The notes beneath the pieces were generated by a model. That model saw only the letters and a list, made by a program, of their open reading frames with translations, did no database searches and was not told the DNA's origin. The position numbers were made by a program, and so were the translations under genes. A DNA stretch of 64,000 nucleotides from Ignelater luminosus (Eukaryota; Arthropoda; Insecta; Coleoptera; Elateridae), in assembly GCA_011009095.1 (NCBI GenBank), contig VTPC01002498.1, forward strand, positions 1 through 64,000, written 5' to 3'. Positions 12,285 to 26,300 of the stretch are shown here, one piece after another. Every line of letters begins with the position of its first letter. Position 1 is the first letter of the stretch.

Positions 12285-15200
12285 GTAAGTTGCAAATTTG
12301 GCAATTAACACTCATGTATTTACCAGTTTTGAGATTCCCCCATAAACGCGATTATTCAGAGTTTATGCGATTCACCTGCAATACAAATATGTACTATGCC
12401 ATTTTTTAAAATAAACAATTCCAGATAGACGTAAAGGGAAACGCCCGATTAGGACAGTTTTTAATTTGTTCCTATCAAACAGCAGCTGCAAAATTTGATA
12501 ACCAGCATAAACGAAAGTTAGGAAACCTGCCGGTCTGCGATATAAAATTTGCTTTGTTAGCGATAATTTCAGGAAACGCGTAAGCCGCATAGTGATATCA
12601 GTTGTTTGCACAAGATTGTACATAAGGAGAATTAACTCCCTTCATAAGTTAGAACACTCCTACCCACTAAATCATGTCAAATGTAAAATTAGACAAGACC
12701 GTTTTAAATCAACACGTTTGGTTAAAATAGAAATGCGTGCGACAGTAGCTGCTGTAGTTGCGGTTTTCGTTGTTGGATATTAGATTTTTAAATTGGAATT
12801 TCACGCTAGTGTTTTCCCATTTCAGCGGGTTAGGAAATATTTTGTCGGTTTAATAACCGGATCGTGAGGAGTTCAATTTCTGAAAAGACGTGTTAAAACA
12901 TTCAAGTGTTCTTCTCTTCCTTTGTTTCATAGTTATTTTTTAAAGTCGAAGTTGTTTTTTTCATTACTTCCACTCTTTCGACCGTCGAAAAATATCACCA
13001 AGATGAAAGGGAAAAACTGTTTTGTTTTGTTTGCAAGCTGAGATATTTTTGAGTTCGAAATAAAAAGGAAATTCTTCTGATAAATGTTCCCTTTATTTGT
13101 AATGATCGTAAATTGGGTTTTGGAAAAATTCAATTTTGGAAATTCAATAGGAAAATAACGAGTTGAGATCGCGATGAAGATGCAACCGTGTTTGGGTTAT
13201 ATTTCAAGGTTAGAATTTAATGTTGCAGGTTGCATAAACGGTAGGAGAGTTTAGCTCCTTCGACGAACTGGAGAATTAGTATGTTTTGGTTTTAGAAAAC
13301 TATCGCGAACCTTGAAAAAGGTTATAGACAGTATACAAATTGAAAAGATTAAGTAGAAGCGAAACAGATCTAAAATATCTCGAGAAAAATAAAATTAAGG
13401 AGAATTAAAAAGGAATTAGTTCACAGACTGGGTGTTTCGATTGAAAAGCATAGGAAACAGAAAATTTCCGTTTTTCTCGTAATTGAAGTTACTTTCCTGC
13501 GGAAGGAAAAGCTGCTGAATGTGAATTGTAACTTAAGTGAAACTTTCAAAAGCTAATTCTAGATTAAACTTATCAAAGTGAATAATGATCATTTTATTAT
13601 TGAGATTAGATATTAATCAGTCCAAATTTAATCACAATCATGAACTAATGTTTTCTTGAACATTCTTCGAGTTACAAAGTTTTTAGAAAATTGGCCTAGG
13701 TGAATCAACTAAAAGAATACTTTTTGGGTTTGAGTTCTGTGTTGCAGTTACAAGATCTTATTTAGTATTTAACTATCTAAAAAAACAAAGGTCAAAATTG
13801 TGGAAATCTTCCAAATTTTACCAGAAAAATGTCAAATTGACAATGTACATAGTGTTACTAGCTTCGGAAAGATTGCTCCTGTGTTTGCATATACAAATCA
13901 GGCTAGTGTCAAAAAAGAATTGTTAGCTATTTAACGTGCAGCTCTCAAAAACATCTGAAATGCCATGAAAACATTTTTAAGGTTATGTTTCTTTAGTATC
14001 CGTTAGAACACTCTTTAAACAATTCGTCAAACATAATCAAAATTCCCCTAATGTTCTCCTTGACATGTTTGCTGAATTTAGGTCATCTTCAGTAAAAAAA
14101 TAGCAAAATTAATATAAATCACGAAATACAGTAGCAAACCACTATTTCTACCACTTTATACAGCTTAAACATCTCGGAAGAATAAATCGCAGCAATCAAC
14201 GATAGTTATCCAAGCTATTAATGATCAAAAACTGTCATCAATCATATCGTTGGACATAATTCAGGTCGAACTGTGCTTAAACTACATTTAAATCATTTTT
14301 CCTTTGCCGTCTTTTTTTAATTCCATCAAAGAAGATATATAGAGACGATTTTATCTTTTTCGAATTAATTTTTAATTATTACTTCTAGTCTCGCCCAAAC
14401 CAAATTCGAAATTGGCCAACATAAAAAATCAATGAACCTAACCCGCAAAAGTTGTATATGGAAGTATTGTTTGTCCATTTCTCCGCTGTTTGTGTTTTTT
14501 GGAGTACATCCCTTGGGATGACCTGATTTACCTGAAACATAAAAAAGTACGTTGTACTAAATTTTAATGTGTCCCTCGACAAAGTTCGCCTTATCATGGA
14601 TAGTTTTAGGCTGTTTTTTGTTGTGTTTTTCTCTTTCAAGAGATCGATGGTAAATATAAAAAAAGGAAATAAACTGAGATACACAATATTTTTGTTTTAT
14701 TGAAAAATGATTTTTAAAGTGGAATTTAAAAGGTTTTTATTCAAGAGGGAGAGTTAAAAATTGCAAATAATGGAATATCAAATTGATTTTTGTTTTGGAA
14801 AACACTAATGGAAGCTATGCGGAATGAAAAAACCTTCTGAGCGCGCGCTTATCGAGGAAAATTATAAATGAAGTGTTTTCTAGGAAATTATTGATGAAAT
14901 TAATGATAACACGCGATTCTCTTTACTTTTAGAAGGATTAATGCGTATTTAATTATTGTTCTTTTTTTAGATGATGTTAACAGAGGGAAAGGTCGAATTT
15001 GCTCATTGTGCATTTTAAGTCTATTAATTTTTGTTCATGACGATTTTAATAGAAACAGAAAGATTGAATTTATTTGAATCTGGGCAATATTTGCTGATAC
15101 GTAGGGCCTAATTGGGATATTCACAAAAATCCAAACTTCATTATTTTTTTCGTTCTATAATGTATCAATTATTGAATGCAATTCCTCTTTGGCTGGTGAC

Positions 15201-18200
15201 CATGAAAAGTCAACATTCAAAGTCTCGAGCCTAAAAGCAAAAATTGAGTCCTGACTGTTTATCGAGATCAGTCAGTACCTTTTCATAACAAATACAACTC
15301 GTGTTATACTTAAGAAGATTATTCCACAATGTTTTAGTTAGCTCTTGCTTATAAGTTTCAATGAAGATTGATCAAACAGAAAGTGACATCTCTACTCTAG
15401 TTCAGCAAAAGGTTTCATGTTCGTTAAGATAGTGATTAATGATTAAGTTGCATGAGTTAAGATAAGAAAATATTTTGGACATCTAAAGATTTTAGTCTCT
15501 TTGGGTATCCCATATAATGTCTTTTGAAAAGAAGATTAGGTTACATAGGTTGCTGATACTCAAGATTCGATAATTAAGGTCTTCAAATTCCAAAAACTAT
15601 GTTTAGCAGAAATCTTGAAAAATAAAAGTATGAAACTGTCACTAATTTAAATTTTATAAGTAATGAACGCCATTGATATAGTAACCAGACCTTTTTTATG
15701 TTTTCACAATTCGAATTTGCATTATGGGCGTATCTACTGGCATTTATACCTTAAACATTTAGATAATTAAAATCAAGTATTGATATTTGAAAATTAATTC
15801 AGTTTACTGCATTTAATTATTTTTTCCTAGTAAGCAAAAACGACTAGACAGAATTTACTAATTAGCAAGAAGTCCTTGTATTTTTTTTTACTTCTTTCTA
15901 TACAGAAAGTTTTTTGTTTTATAAATTAAATAAGTCCAGAATGACAATGGTTATTAAAATACAGTAACCTTAACGTTTTCTTAACAATGAAGTGTTACAA
16001 AAGAAGGAGACAAAAGCGAAAAAAGGAGCTTAAAGAATGAATGCACCTGCTTTGTACACTATGACTCAGCAAATATCAAGCTGCAGCATCACGAAGAAGA
16101 AGTTTCTGTAGATGATACCTATTCTTGATCTCATCATTTTATTCGTGCATGATCGACCAGATAAAACCACTTTTAAGAGCAAAAAAATTGCTCAAAGTGG
16201 AGTATAAAACAACAAAAAAGTTATCTTTACGTTAACCTTAGAAAAAAAGGTATGCAGTATGATGATGTTTTTAATGAAGATGAGAAATTAAAATTTCTTG
16301 AATAAATATTTTAATTTAAACACTTTGAATTAGCAAATTATGATAGTCATCTTCTAATAATAAATAATATTAAGACACATCAAAAGTAGGTTATATTTTT
16401 GCTGTGTTATGCATGTGAGGTAATTAAAACTCGCAGTCTTAGGAATCAGGAAAAAAATTAACCGTACGGAAGGCCTAGTTAGCATACATATTGGCCATAA
16501 ATTAAATATTTACCTATTAGAATTCCCAAAAAAATAAAAGCTTTTGGATGTCGAATTTACAATCTAGAAAATGCTTTTATTTTCTTCAAGTTCGAGTTTA
16601 ATGTTTATATAAAATTTTGAAGGCCACATTTAAAGAAGTTTGAATGTCTTTTTTTCTATATTTAAAAAATTCCAAAAATCTTTAAAAAGTTCACGATAAT
16701 TGGACAGGTTTTTCAGCTGCTGTTGACTAATAACATGGTCATCATGGTAATTTGTAGGTATAAAGTTGCATATTTAATTTTTTCCATATTAACCTTCTAC
16801 GTGTAGGCCTTTGTAGTAATAATAATAATCCGTGAGCAAATGAATGCTTCTATTAAAGAACGACAAAAAACGGAAGGCCATTTGATAAATATTTAATCCG
16901 TTAACAAATAAGGCATTTTGTTAAAATTCAAATAAGCAAAATATGCCCGTCAGTTTACCTTTTATGTATTCCTTTTTCTATTTATTTTTTTCTTTTCTCA
17001 AAGAATATATATTTGTTGGGGTCAACGATGTTTTAAATCATTTCATCGCATTATAATGCAGTAGTGCATATCAAAAGCAATTATTTAAAAATATTTTATA
17101 ATGGATGTCACGCTACAATAACATAAATTTTATTATGTCATGTTCAACTGTTAGAATGTAGTAATTGGTCGGCAGAATTGGACTTTTTTTCTCTGCTACC
17201 TGTTCTATCGGATAAGCATAATTTCTTTGTGAATAACGATTTTTCGGTAAGAGCAATAAAATGGAGGAAGCGAATATGGCTTGATGGTGGAAATAGATTA
17301 GTACTAAAATCTAGTTCAACTAATATTTAAGCAAATGTAGTATTTATCTGGAATTTGGATTTGTTCTGCTGTATTATTACTAGCTATTCTTTGCTATACT
17401 TTACGAACAATTTTATCTTGTTGTACTTTTGTTGTGTATGCTATTACATAATCATCTTTTATTGAGCAGAGCTTTATGGTTAACTCAAGATTGTTGAGCC
17501 TTCCCATTCTACATGAATGGGCCTATGGAAAGTACAGCCCGACTGTCTTCGTATTTCCAATAGTACCGACAATCTTCCTTTCATTGATCAACTTTGAACT
17601 TCATTTATTTAATTTATTGTATCTGTTGGCTCTTTCCACTATGCTACTCGTTAAGGTTTGTCTTTCGTTTTTCTAGACTAGATAATTGAACTTATAGTGC
17701 ATTACGGGCAAATCATTCAAAATAAACATCAACATCAGTGGCAAACCCTGAAAGTACTGTTTGTGATGCCAGTGATCTTGAAAAAACTTAACCATTTTCA
17801 GGCAATCTTTTCGCTGATTTCAAAGGAAAGTCAAGTTATCTCTAACATCAAGTCTAAGATCAAAAAGAGCGGTAGCAAAATCGATATTGTAATTATTTCA
17901 GTGTCCAAAAGTGACAAAATAATTTGTCTTTTGAATCTTTCGAGCATCCTTCTAGACTAATAAATTTTGATACTGAAGAAAGATACCTCTGCGCTCTGCA
18001 AAAAAGAAATTATTGCTGTTAAGCCTTGTTTAAAAACACTAACAATATAGAAACTGTAAGAAAGAATTTTTTGGCAGAGACTGAAAAACCTTTAAGAAGC
18101 AGTTGAACGTTGTTTCAGGCGAAGATCTTCAGAAATTAGCACCATTCGGGCTTTGGACTTTGCCTTAACCTTCTTTCGGGAAACCAGTACTGCTCAGGCT

Positions 18201-21200
18201 ATCATTCCTGTGCATTCTGAGGCATTCGCCTCATGGACTTGACATCTGAACCCAGTCCTGTTATTGAAATATTGCGTTGTAACACCAACAACACATTATG
18301 CTATATCTGCTGTTTGATTGTAAATATTTATTGGATATTGATCAAAACGCTTAACTACAATTAAGATTTGTTTATTCTAACTCACTAATAATCAATTACG
18401 CGAACGATGGAAAAAACAACTCTAACTTACCCTATACTCAAAAAGGTATTTTTTGGGATTGTTTGAGAGATATGAACAATTGAGATCATCGCTTCTAAGA
18501 TTTGACAAATTAAAGTTTTTATTAAAATATTACTAGGCTGTAGGACATAGACATTTAGAAAGAGAAATTGCTGCGTGCTCATGATAAATGGAACAGTTTC
18601 AAATAGAATTTGCCTAAGGACTCAGAAAATTTCTTTGATTTGCTTATAAAAAGCTTTAAAAGATTTATTTTTGGTACATGCTGCTTTAGGAAAAAAAGCA
18701 TTTTGACAATGCAAAATAAATTAATCATTAAATTCTACAGTTACTATAAGTCACTTGGTCGTACTTAAGTCTGAAAATCATTTTTTGCTTAATTAGAATC
18801 GCAGTGATAAAACTAAAGGCACACTAAAGAATGATCCGGTTAATTGCTCACTAATTTTCCCAGCTATCCCAATTAGCTAAAACTGAATTAAAATCCTGAG
18901 GCACAACTACACAAAAATTAGAAACTGAAATCTGCTGCCAGTAAATTTGGACAGGACGGCGACATTAAATCATTTAGTTTCTGATGAAGTCTTGATAGAA
19001 GTGTTCTCATTAATTAGAAACCTCATAAAATAATTTGCCGAATACAAATTTTGTATAGGTTCGGAGAATGTAGATCACTTTTGACTATTTCAGAGTGGTC
19101 TTTTGGACTGAATTAGCAACATTATTACCGTAAAGAGGAAAATTTCAGGTTATCTTCAGAATAGCTTCAAATCGATGGTCAGTTCGAAATTTTAGGAAAT
19201 CTCAAAAAAGCTGGATGCTAATTTGACAGTTCTAGGAATCAACTTTCTTCTATATGTTCAAATCCAAATCGGTTTGTAATTAGTGGACTAACACCATAAG
19301 TACTACCTCAATTAGTCTTAATAGGGTTTTTCCAAAAAATAATCAGAAGTTTGCACGATATTATCTCATCCCTATTCATCATGTTTTTAGCTTCTTATTT
19401 AACTTGGTATGATATAGTTATATTGACTATCCATATTATCTGGCATTAATGAGCTTCGATTCTTTGAAAACCAAAATATTTATAAGTCTCTTTTGGCATA
19501 TCGTGCTTTTGCTAAAGTAAGTTTCTTTTGACTTATTTTGAACTATTAATCATTCTTGAACATGAAGCATATCTCCACTAATAAACATAAGAAATGTATT
19601 GAGCTTTACAACTTATTCTAATATAACTTCAAAGTAAAACCAACAGACGATTTAGGCTATAGATCTTCTAGCTAATTTGGTGTCCACGCACAACATCAAA
19701 CTTCTTCTAGCAGAACAATATACATAATTTAGATTTTATTACAAATATAAAACTTGCCCAATATATTTATTGTGATGTCGATTGATCTAAAACGAGAGTG
19801 AACTAGCGTATATATCTATCAGAAATTAATTGGACAATTAAAAGCGTAATTATTTCGTTTAGATTTATGTTTAGATACAGTTTGAGTCCATAAAAATCTA
19901 AGAATTCACCGTAAGGCACATATCTCCACATCATTAGTATAGGTAAAAGAATTAGTTACTGACATTTCAATGGTAGCGGAGGCGTTCGTTCCGAATTAAC
20001 AGTTACGCTAACTGAATTTTTAAGTGTCAAACCATTCAAATTTTCTGATAACCATAATAACTTGTAATTAGTGCGTTTATTGTTTGGTTATTAGTACACC
20101 GATTATGATTAATAACCTTCAAAATCAAAACAAAAAAATTCAATTAAAATATACACACAGACAGTAGCTTGACTTTTGGTAAATAGATTGTGGTGGGCGT
20201 TATCACTTTGCAATTAAAAATTTATTTGCGAAACCAATTTAATTTACTTATCTGTTTTTATATGAGTGCGTTCATATTTAAATTAGAAAAGTAGGCAGAT
20301 AAAAGTTTAATTAATTAATATTTCTTTAGGATCAATTTTGCATTGTAATTGTTATGCTTCACACGGTTCAGTTTGTTAGGGAAAATGTCGACTGAATTTT
20401 GTTTAAATTCGAAATCGATGTGTCGTTTTTTACACACCAAGGGTTTGACTTGATGAATACAATAAAAAAGCAAAAGGAATTCGTTTAATAGATTTTATTG
20501 CGTTCTTTAATGTTCTCATAAATTTTAAATAAAGTTCCAATATACACATAAATTTTTGTAAATATTCACATTGAATTGTCACTCTAAATAAATTTTATTT
20601 ATATGGAACAGCTTTTTCTGTTCTTTTTAACTTCAGCTTTTATAGTTTTAGTAACGTTTCAATATTAATGTCTCAATGTTATACTATACTTACGATTTAT
20701 CTGCAAATAAAGTGAGTAAATAAATATACACATGCACACACATTTATGTGAGTGAATGTGGATTATCTCAAAGTGAGTAATTGCAATAAATTGCAATGTT
20801 GCAGGTGTTACTTGCGTAAGGAGCGAAATCACCTTTTGTTATAAGCTTTATCCCGTATCAAAATCGGTTAAATCTTTAAAAAGATTTTATTATCGTTACT
20901 AATGCTATGGAAATTTATATTTAATGGCAAGTCTTGGAAAAAATGAATTAAGGTGTGAGTAATCATAAAATTTAGGTATCTAGGCGTTTTTTATTAAAGG
21001 CGAAATTATTTTTATTTTAATTTAATTATTAATAATTGAGGGGTTTTGTTTCTTCAGAAACCATTAGAGAGGGCAAATTCTAAAGTCTGATCGTTTATCT
21101 TCAAGGCTTCAGTATTATTGTGGTTATATTAATGTAAAAATAATTTGAAATAACAACAAAATATTTTTACTGAACATACTTTGCGGTAAATAAAAAAGAA

Positions 21201-22330
21201 GTTTAAGAAGTGATGAAGGAGGATTTCAAAAAATTACTTAATTATTGGGACCAAAGCTCATTTCAATTTTTAGTCTTGGAAGATTCCATTTGGGCATTCT
21301 TGTTTGTTTTCTTTGGTTACAACTTCTTACTTAGTTACGCTGTCATGTTTTTTGTTTTCTTAGCTTCCAATATACCATAGTTGAAAACGCCTTATTTGGT
21401 ATTGATGTTACTTTTTGGATGACTGATTGTTTTGGGCATCGTTATATCGTCTAATTGCTTCTGTAATTACAAAAGTTTCAGGAATGCTTTAATATGTCTT
21501 TAGTCCTTCGAAGATATTTATTGCGCTACCAACAAAAATCAACCATGATTTTTGCTCCTGTAAGAATTTATTAATGGTATTTGCAACCTTTCTGATCAAC
21601 GTGACGATTGAGAAACTGAAAACTATCTAAAAACAGTAAAAAGATTTTTGTTACGGTAATCAAGATCTAGAAAGTCAATTTGGCCTGAATTGCTTCACAA
21701 GGGAAAATTCTTCTGTGGATATCTTATCGAACCGCAAACGGTGGGAAATCGTAAAGCTTCTCTAAAACCAAAATCTGTTTATATCTGAACGGAAATATGT
21801 CACAGCTTCTTTGTGAAGAAGTTGATTTCATGCTCCTGATGATAAATCCGTTGTGCGACTACGTAACGAACCGAATTTGAGTAGAAAATTCACAGTAGTA
21901 ATAATAAAATATTGAGGGAGGTTCGATTTCTCAGATCAGTGTGAAAATGTTGTTAGTTATTTACCCAATTTTGAATATTTCTGGGTGTTACCCTTTGTTC
22001 AGGTAGTAACTAAAAAACAGTTTAGATCTTATGTGTCAAAATCAAGACGTGTTAATAGCTGTACAATCTTTAGGGACAGATACCGTGAAAATTGAAGATA
22101 TTGGAATATCATAAAGATGAAGATACAGACAGTAACAGACAATTTTTCTTGTATAAGATTAAGATTTAGTCTTGAAACTTCTATAATGAGATAACCAAAG
22201 CAGATAGAAAAATAAAATTTTGACTGCAAACACAAATTGGATTTAAAACGAAGCTATGCCACGCAAGTTTCATTCGATTTGCAGCCGCCAATTTTAATTT
22301 TTAATTTAATTTGGTATATCTTAGAATATA
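12285..22330 (+). other. Presumed first intron, proximal part; no gene seen
   Basis: Starts at the GTAAGT donor at 12285. AT-rich throughout, with many short T and A runs. Open frames (for example 17476-17676, 17697-17960 and 14385-14684) are short, of low complexity and lack splice framing or family resemblance. Around 20160-20340 and 20690-20830 there are clusters of GATA-like and TAAT motifs and short CA/GT runs that could be regulatory, but nothing specific can be claimed. Confidence 0.35.
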
Positions 22331-22389
22331 CGAATACTGTTCAATGGAAACACGTTTAGAAGCTGTAAGACATTTTTTATTCGACAAAT

Positions 22390-23246
22390 TCAAAAGAAAT
22401 CTCCATTAAAAGTAAGCCATGAGTCCCATTGTTTAACCAATCTATAACTACCTTGCTGACAAAATGTTTTCAGTTGTTTGCGGAACCATTCCCTAATAGC
22501 AATTTCTACATCTGAGAAAGTTCTCTAACTTTGATACCCCTATTTGCGCGTAAAGCAGTTTCCAGCTGTCTCACATTTTCATCTGATGCAGCAACACGTG
22601 CAGGTCCAGGACGGGCCAAATCTTGAGTGGATTTTCTCCCTTGTCGAAATTTTCTGCATCATTCAACCACTGCCGTATGAGAATAACTGTAGTCATCGGG
22701 TGCGTTTGCCATCGCGCTCAGAGCATACTGTATACATCGAAAGCGTTTGCCATCGTGCTCGGACAAGTATTTGTAGCGTTTGGAATCGCCGATTGTCGCA
22801 GATCAGATCAAGTCGAGCATTCTCAATGTGCTCGAAGTACTGCAACGGACAGCCGTGAGCATTGTGAACTAGGCATGCGGAATGCCATCGTCATCAGCTG
22901 TTTATCAGCGAAGGAATTCGCTTTATTTCTAACCTTAATAATTTGTCTGCGTTGCTATAATGTGCTTTTGCATTTGGTGTATTCTTTTATGTAAATTTGA
23001 AAACAAGCTCTACACTGGCTTGTTTACTGCTTGGTTTAATGTGAAACCGGTCACGTGATCGATATCCTTATCTGTCTCCTCTAATCTTCGAGCGCGATGA
23101 CAAACGCACCTATCATATACAGCTTTCATTCTCGTATAAATTTCCATTGACTGACGACCCTTAGCTGCCAGAAACTGAATAACAGCACGCAGATTTTTTT
23201 GGACGGATTTTCGATTATGGATATCATTTTGTAAACTCAGTAACAA
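22390..23246 (-). pseudogene. Mariner transposase remnant (N- and C-terminal ends only)
   Basis: The N-terminal helix-turn-helix region is clear: KNLRAVIQFLAAKGRQSMEI then TRMKAVYD (ending near 23112). After the nested element it resumes at 22697 with DDYSYSHTAVVE and CRKFRQGR, then LARPGPARVAASDENV and ANRGIKVRELSQM. One in-frame TGA replaces the tryptophan normally seen in the VVEWCRKFRQG motif. The frame then jumps to EIAIREWFRKQ and LVKQWDSWLTFNGDFF, the C-terminal end of the same family, with a one-base frame change at the junction. The catalytic domain with its three aspartates is entirely missing, so about 200 residues of a normal ~345-residue protein are gone. The product cannot be active, but the ends could be moved by a related transposase. 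Confidence 0.85.
22698..23111. mobile_element. 414-bp non-autonomous DNA element, 3-bp target duplication, unclassified
   Basis: Terminal inverted repeats of 22 bp: left copy 22698-22719 contains GGTGCGTTTGCCATCGCGCT, right copy 23090-23111 is its complement with two differences (20/22). The flanks share ATC (22695-22697 and 23112-23114). Removing the element plus one ATC leaves the surrounding mariner reading frame continuous across KAVYD and DYSYS, so the 3-bp duplication and both boundaries are well supported. A third copy of the terminal motif, in direct orientation, lies at 22743-22760, 41 bp inside the left end. No open frame resembles a transposase. The interior is CpG-rich against an AT-rich background. 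Three-base duplications occur in PIF/Harbinger, CACTA and Zator groups, but the ends match none I can name with confidence. Confidence 0.75.
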
Positions 23247-23389
23247 TGCTTAGAGAAGAACCAAATGCAAATATTTTTGACAAATGTGTCATTAGTACTT
23301 CAACAAACAAAAACCCAAATGAATTCCGTTGCTATGGCGACGAAGTCGCCGATACTCTGATCAGACGTATTTCCATTGAACAATCCTCG

Positions 23390-26300
23390 TAGAATCCTCT
23401 TGATTTCTAAAGAAGAATGCAAAAATGTAACTGTTAAATGATTTTATAATTAACAATTGAGTATCTACAATTAAATTGCAAACTATAAACTGCCAATTGT
23501 TTCAATAATGTTTTGTGATACTTTCGCAATTATATTTTGGTGAATAGAATAATTTCTATTGTGGAGGTATTAGGTAACTAACTAATGCTGAAAATACAGA
23601 ACTGAACAAAAACAGATTACCGATAATTATTACAATTATTCGATTGTTAATTCTTTTCATCTCATTAAATCATTAAATAACGACAACTTTTATCGCGTAT
23701 AATACCGTAGCATTAAACAAAAATTTTATAATTGCAGCGCTCATTATTCGATTAATATAATTTTCAAACATAGTTATCTCGGAATGTAGGAAACATAAAT
23801 TTCATTCAGTTGATTGAATTTTAAATTCAAGAATTGATATAATATGCGGTAATAGCCGAATTAGTTTGGTGCAGGTGTTGTTATATGGATGTAAGAGAAA
23901 AAAAACAAGTTGTGTGTGTTAGCAGAAGCTAGAAAGGAGGTTCAATTTTTAAACGTGGTTTCTTTCGGGTAGTACGAAATTGGATTCAGTTTATTTTTTG
24001 TGTGTAAAGGCTCCGTCGAAATTGACTTAATCGTTGGGTCCGTAATCGTATGGCCTGAAGGTAGTTGCGGCTAACAGCAATTTAGCCAGACATCAGGTAA
24101 AATTCAGCGGTAAACTATGCCTTTGATAGCTAGTGGTGTGAGTATCGTCAAAACAAAAATGCGCGGCGAATTAATATCAAACGCACGGTAAATGTAACGA
24201 AATGCTTTAGATACTTCAAGTTTTAAAAAGCATTCGAGTTTCATAAATACAACAGGGTGCGTGCACGTTTGAAATGGCACCGCGCGCACTTTTGATTGAT
24301 CTTTGAATTCCGTGCACAGCAATGCATTCGTTCGTTTTATAGGGGGGGACTTTGAAGGGGATTTAAATTTGAATATATATTGGTGATGACTCGGCCGTTT
24401 TTCTCTTTTAGTGGTTGAATATGAGTCTTGTTAGGGTCGGAATTGTTGGTAAAACAATTTGGTCCACGCCTATGCATTGGTCATGCGTCTCTGACTTGCC
24501 GTTTTTGCCACCTTTAGATAATTGTTTTTGTTATCCGAGTTATACATTGTTTTTGTTGAATCCGTCACAGACGATGACTTGTTACTTCTCTCAAGCGCAA
24601 CAAAACTGTTTTTGCCTACCCTAATTATGTGGCCGCCACCAATAACACTTTTTATAATCAGAATCACTGAAATCCATTACTTCCCAACCATAAAATTTCA
24701 GTTTACAAATTTTGACGATTATTGTAATGCACTATCAAATACATTTTTGTTTTTTATTTTATTTTTTTTAAACACCAAACGAAATTAATCTATCAGTTAA
24801 GTTCAGGATTGAATTTATCACACTCGAAACGTGGCAAGTTTCTATTAGTTTGTATACGTTTCTAGCTAAGTTTCTGAATTCCTGCCTCTCAAGGAAACAT
24901 AAGTTATTACCGAATTAATTAGGCTCATCCCGCTTGATGCTTCCTTTAGTAAAGGCCCAAAACGTGAAGGGTTGATAGTGGTATGGGGTTAATTAATTCT
25001 GCAAACGCAGGTATACACGCATCGAGGTTTCCCGGAAATTTTTAAGTTTATTAATTCAAAAAATTTTTAATTACTTTACCTTAACAGGATTTTTATATAT
25101 TTTTTAAATTAGCATTTTTAACGCTTTTGTAGATAAGGGTATGACATCACTTTTTATTGTAATTTTTTTGTTCACCCTTCTCTTTTATTGGCGATGCCAC
25201 ATAGGCGAAACTTTTACAGTTACATTGAAATCTGAAATCTGTTGTCTGTATTCAATTCAGTTTAAGGTGATCTGATATGAACGAACATGTCTGTAACGTG
25301 CAAGTAAAGGTTAGAAGGAATTGTAAAAAGGAGAATAGAATGTCCTTTATATGTTTTGAATTGTATTTGTCAAAACTGTCTTCGAAGTTATTTCAAAACG
25401 TTTGCTTCTGGCTTTTCCATAACCTTTAGCCGTGCAACTATCAGTTTTTGTGCGTATGGAAACATTAAAGTTTAATTACTGTTCGTTTTAATACCAACAA
25501 TCAGAACAAAAACATTTCAATACACAATGTTATGACTTTGATGGCTGTAGATAAACGTATCAGATAAATTATAATATTTTACCTTGATGTCTAAATCGTT
25601 TTTTGTACCAGTTGGATTTATGAATTGTTTGCGTTTAATGTAAAGGTCGGATTTATATGCATGTAGGTTACAAAGCGTAAACAGCTATTGTTTGAAAAGA
25701 TAAAAAATCAGAAAATAATGGTCCATGATGTACGCAACAATAATTACAATATTATTAGGCATATCATATAAAAAAATTTTCCGGTGTTTTTCTAGTTGCT
25801 TAGTTTTTATTCGTGGAAATATTTTTTGTTAAAATTATTTTGGTTATTAGTCACTGTTGTTGTAGGCCCTGGATCTAATCGTGTTACAGTTAACGTTATT
25901 TTTGCTTTCGATAGAAATTTACTAGTATAACCCTTCAATAGTCCTTCACGGTAATTTTTCTTCTTATTTCATTCGACTCTTGTGTGGCATCCTACCTAGA
26001 CCACCCAGTATATCTTAAACTTATCTTTGCTACAATATTATTCAGCCGAATTGTATGGTCGGATATTCGCAAAATAAATTTTAGGAAGATATTTCTACAC
26101 CAGCACAACAAATTTTGCTTTACTTTGCTTCTCTTTTATTACCATCCATAGTGTATATATCTTTGTGACAATCTATCACTTGGTACACCTTTGCAACACA
26201 TTAAAATTTGTCTGAATGTATATTCTAAAGTTAGTTTTGTGATAATAATATCTATTATAACTAGTGTATCATCAGGATTATCAACTATCTTAAATTTCTT

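Larger units (their letters stand above)
22331..23389 (-). mobile_element. Non-autonomous mariner with large internal deletion, carrying a nested element
   Basis: Terminal inverted repeats start CGAATACTGTTCAATGG on the left (from 22331) and, on the other strand from 23389, CGAGGATTGTTCAATGG; they match at about 21 of 25 positions. Both ends are bordered by TA (22329-22330 and 23390-23391), the mariner target duplication. Between them, on the minus strand, are the first third and the extreme C-terminus of a mariner transposase, joined by a deletion. A separate 414-bp element is inserted in the N-terminal part, so the mariner itself is about 645 bp. The diverged terminal repeats suggest moderate age. 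Confidence 0.85.

Noticed and set aside
17476-17960. Two consecutive + strand open frames
   Set aside because: Low-complexity hydrophobic or lysine-rich residues, no recognisable family, no splice framing.
22544-22994. Overlapping + strand open frames (104 and 123 codons)
   Set aside because: They are antisense to the mariner remnant and run into the nested element; no independent evidence.
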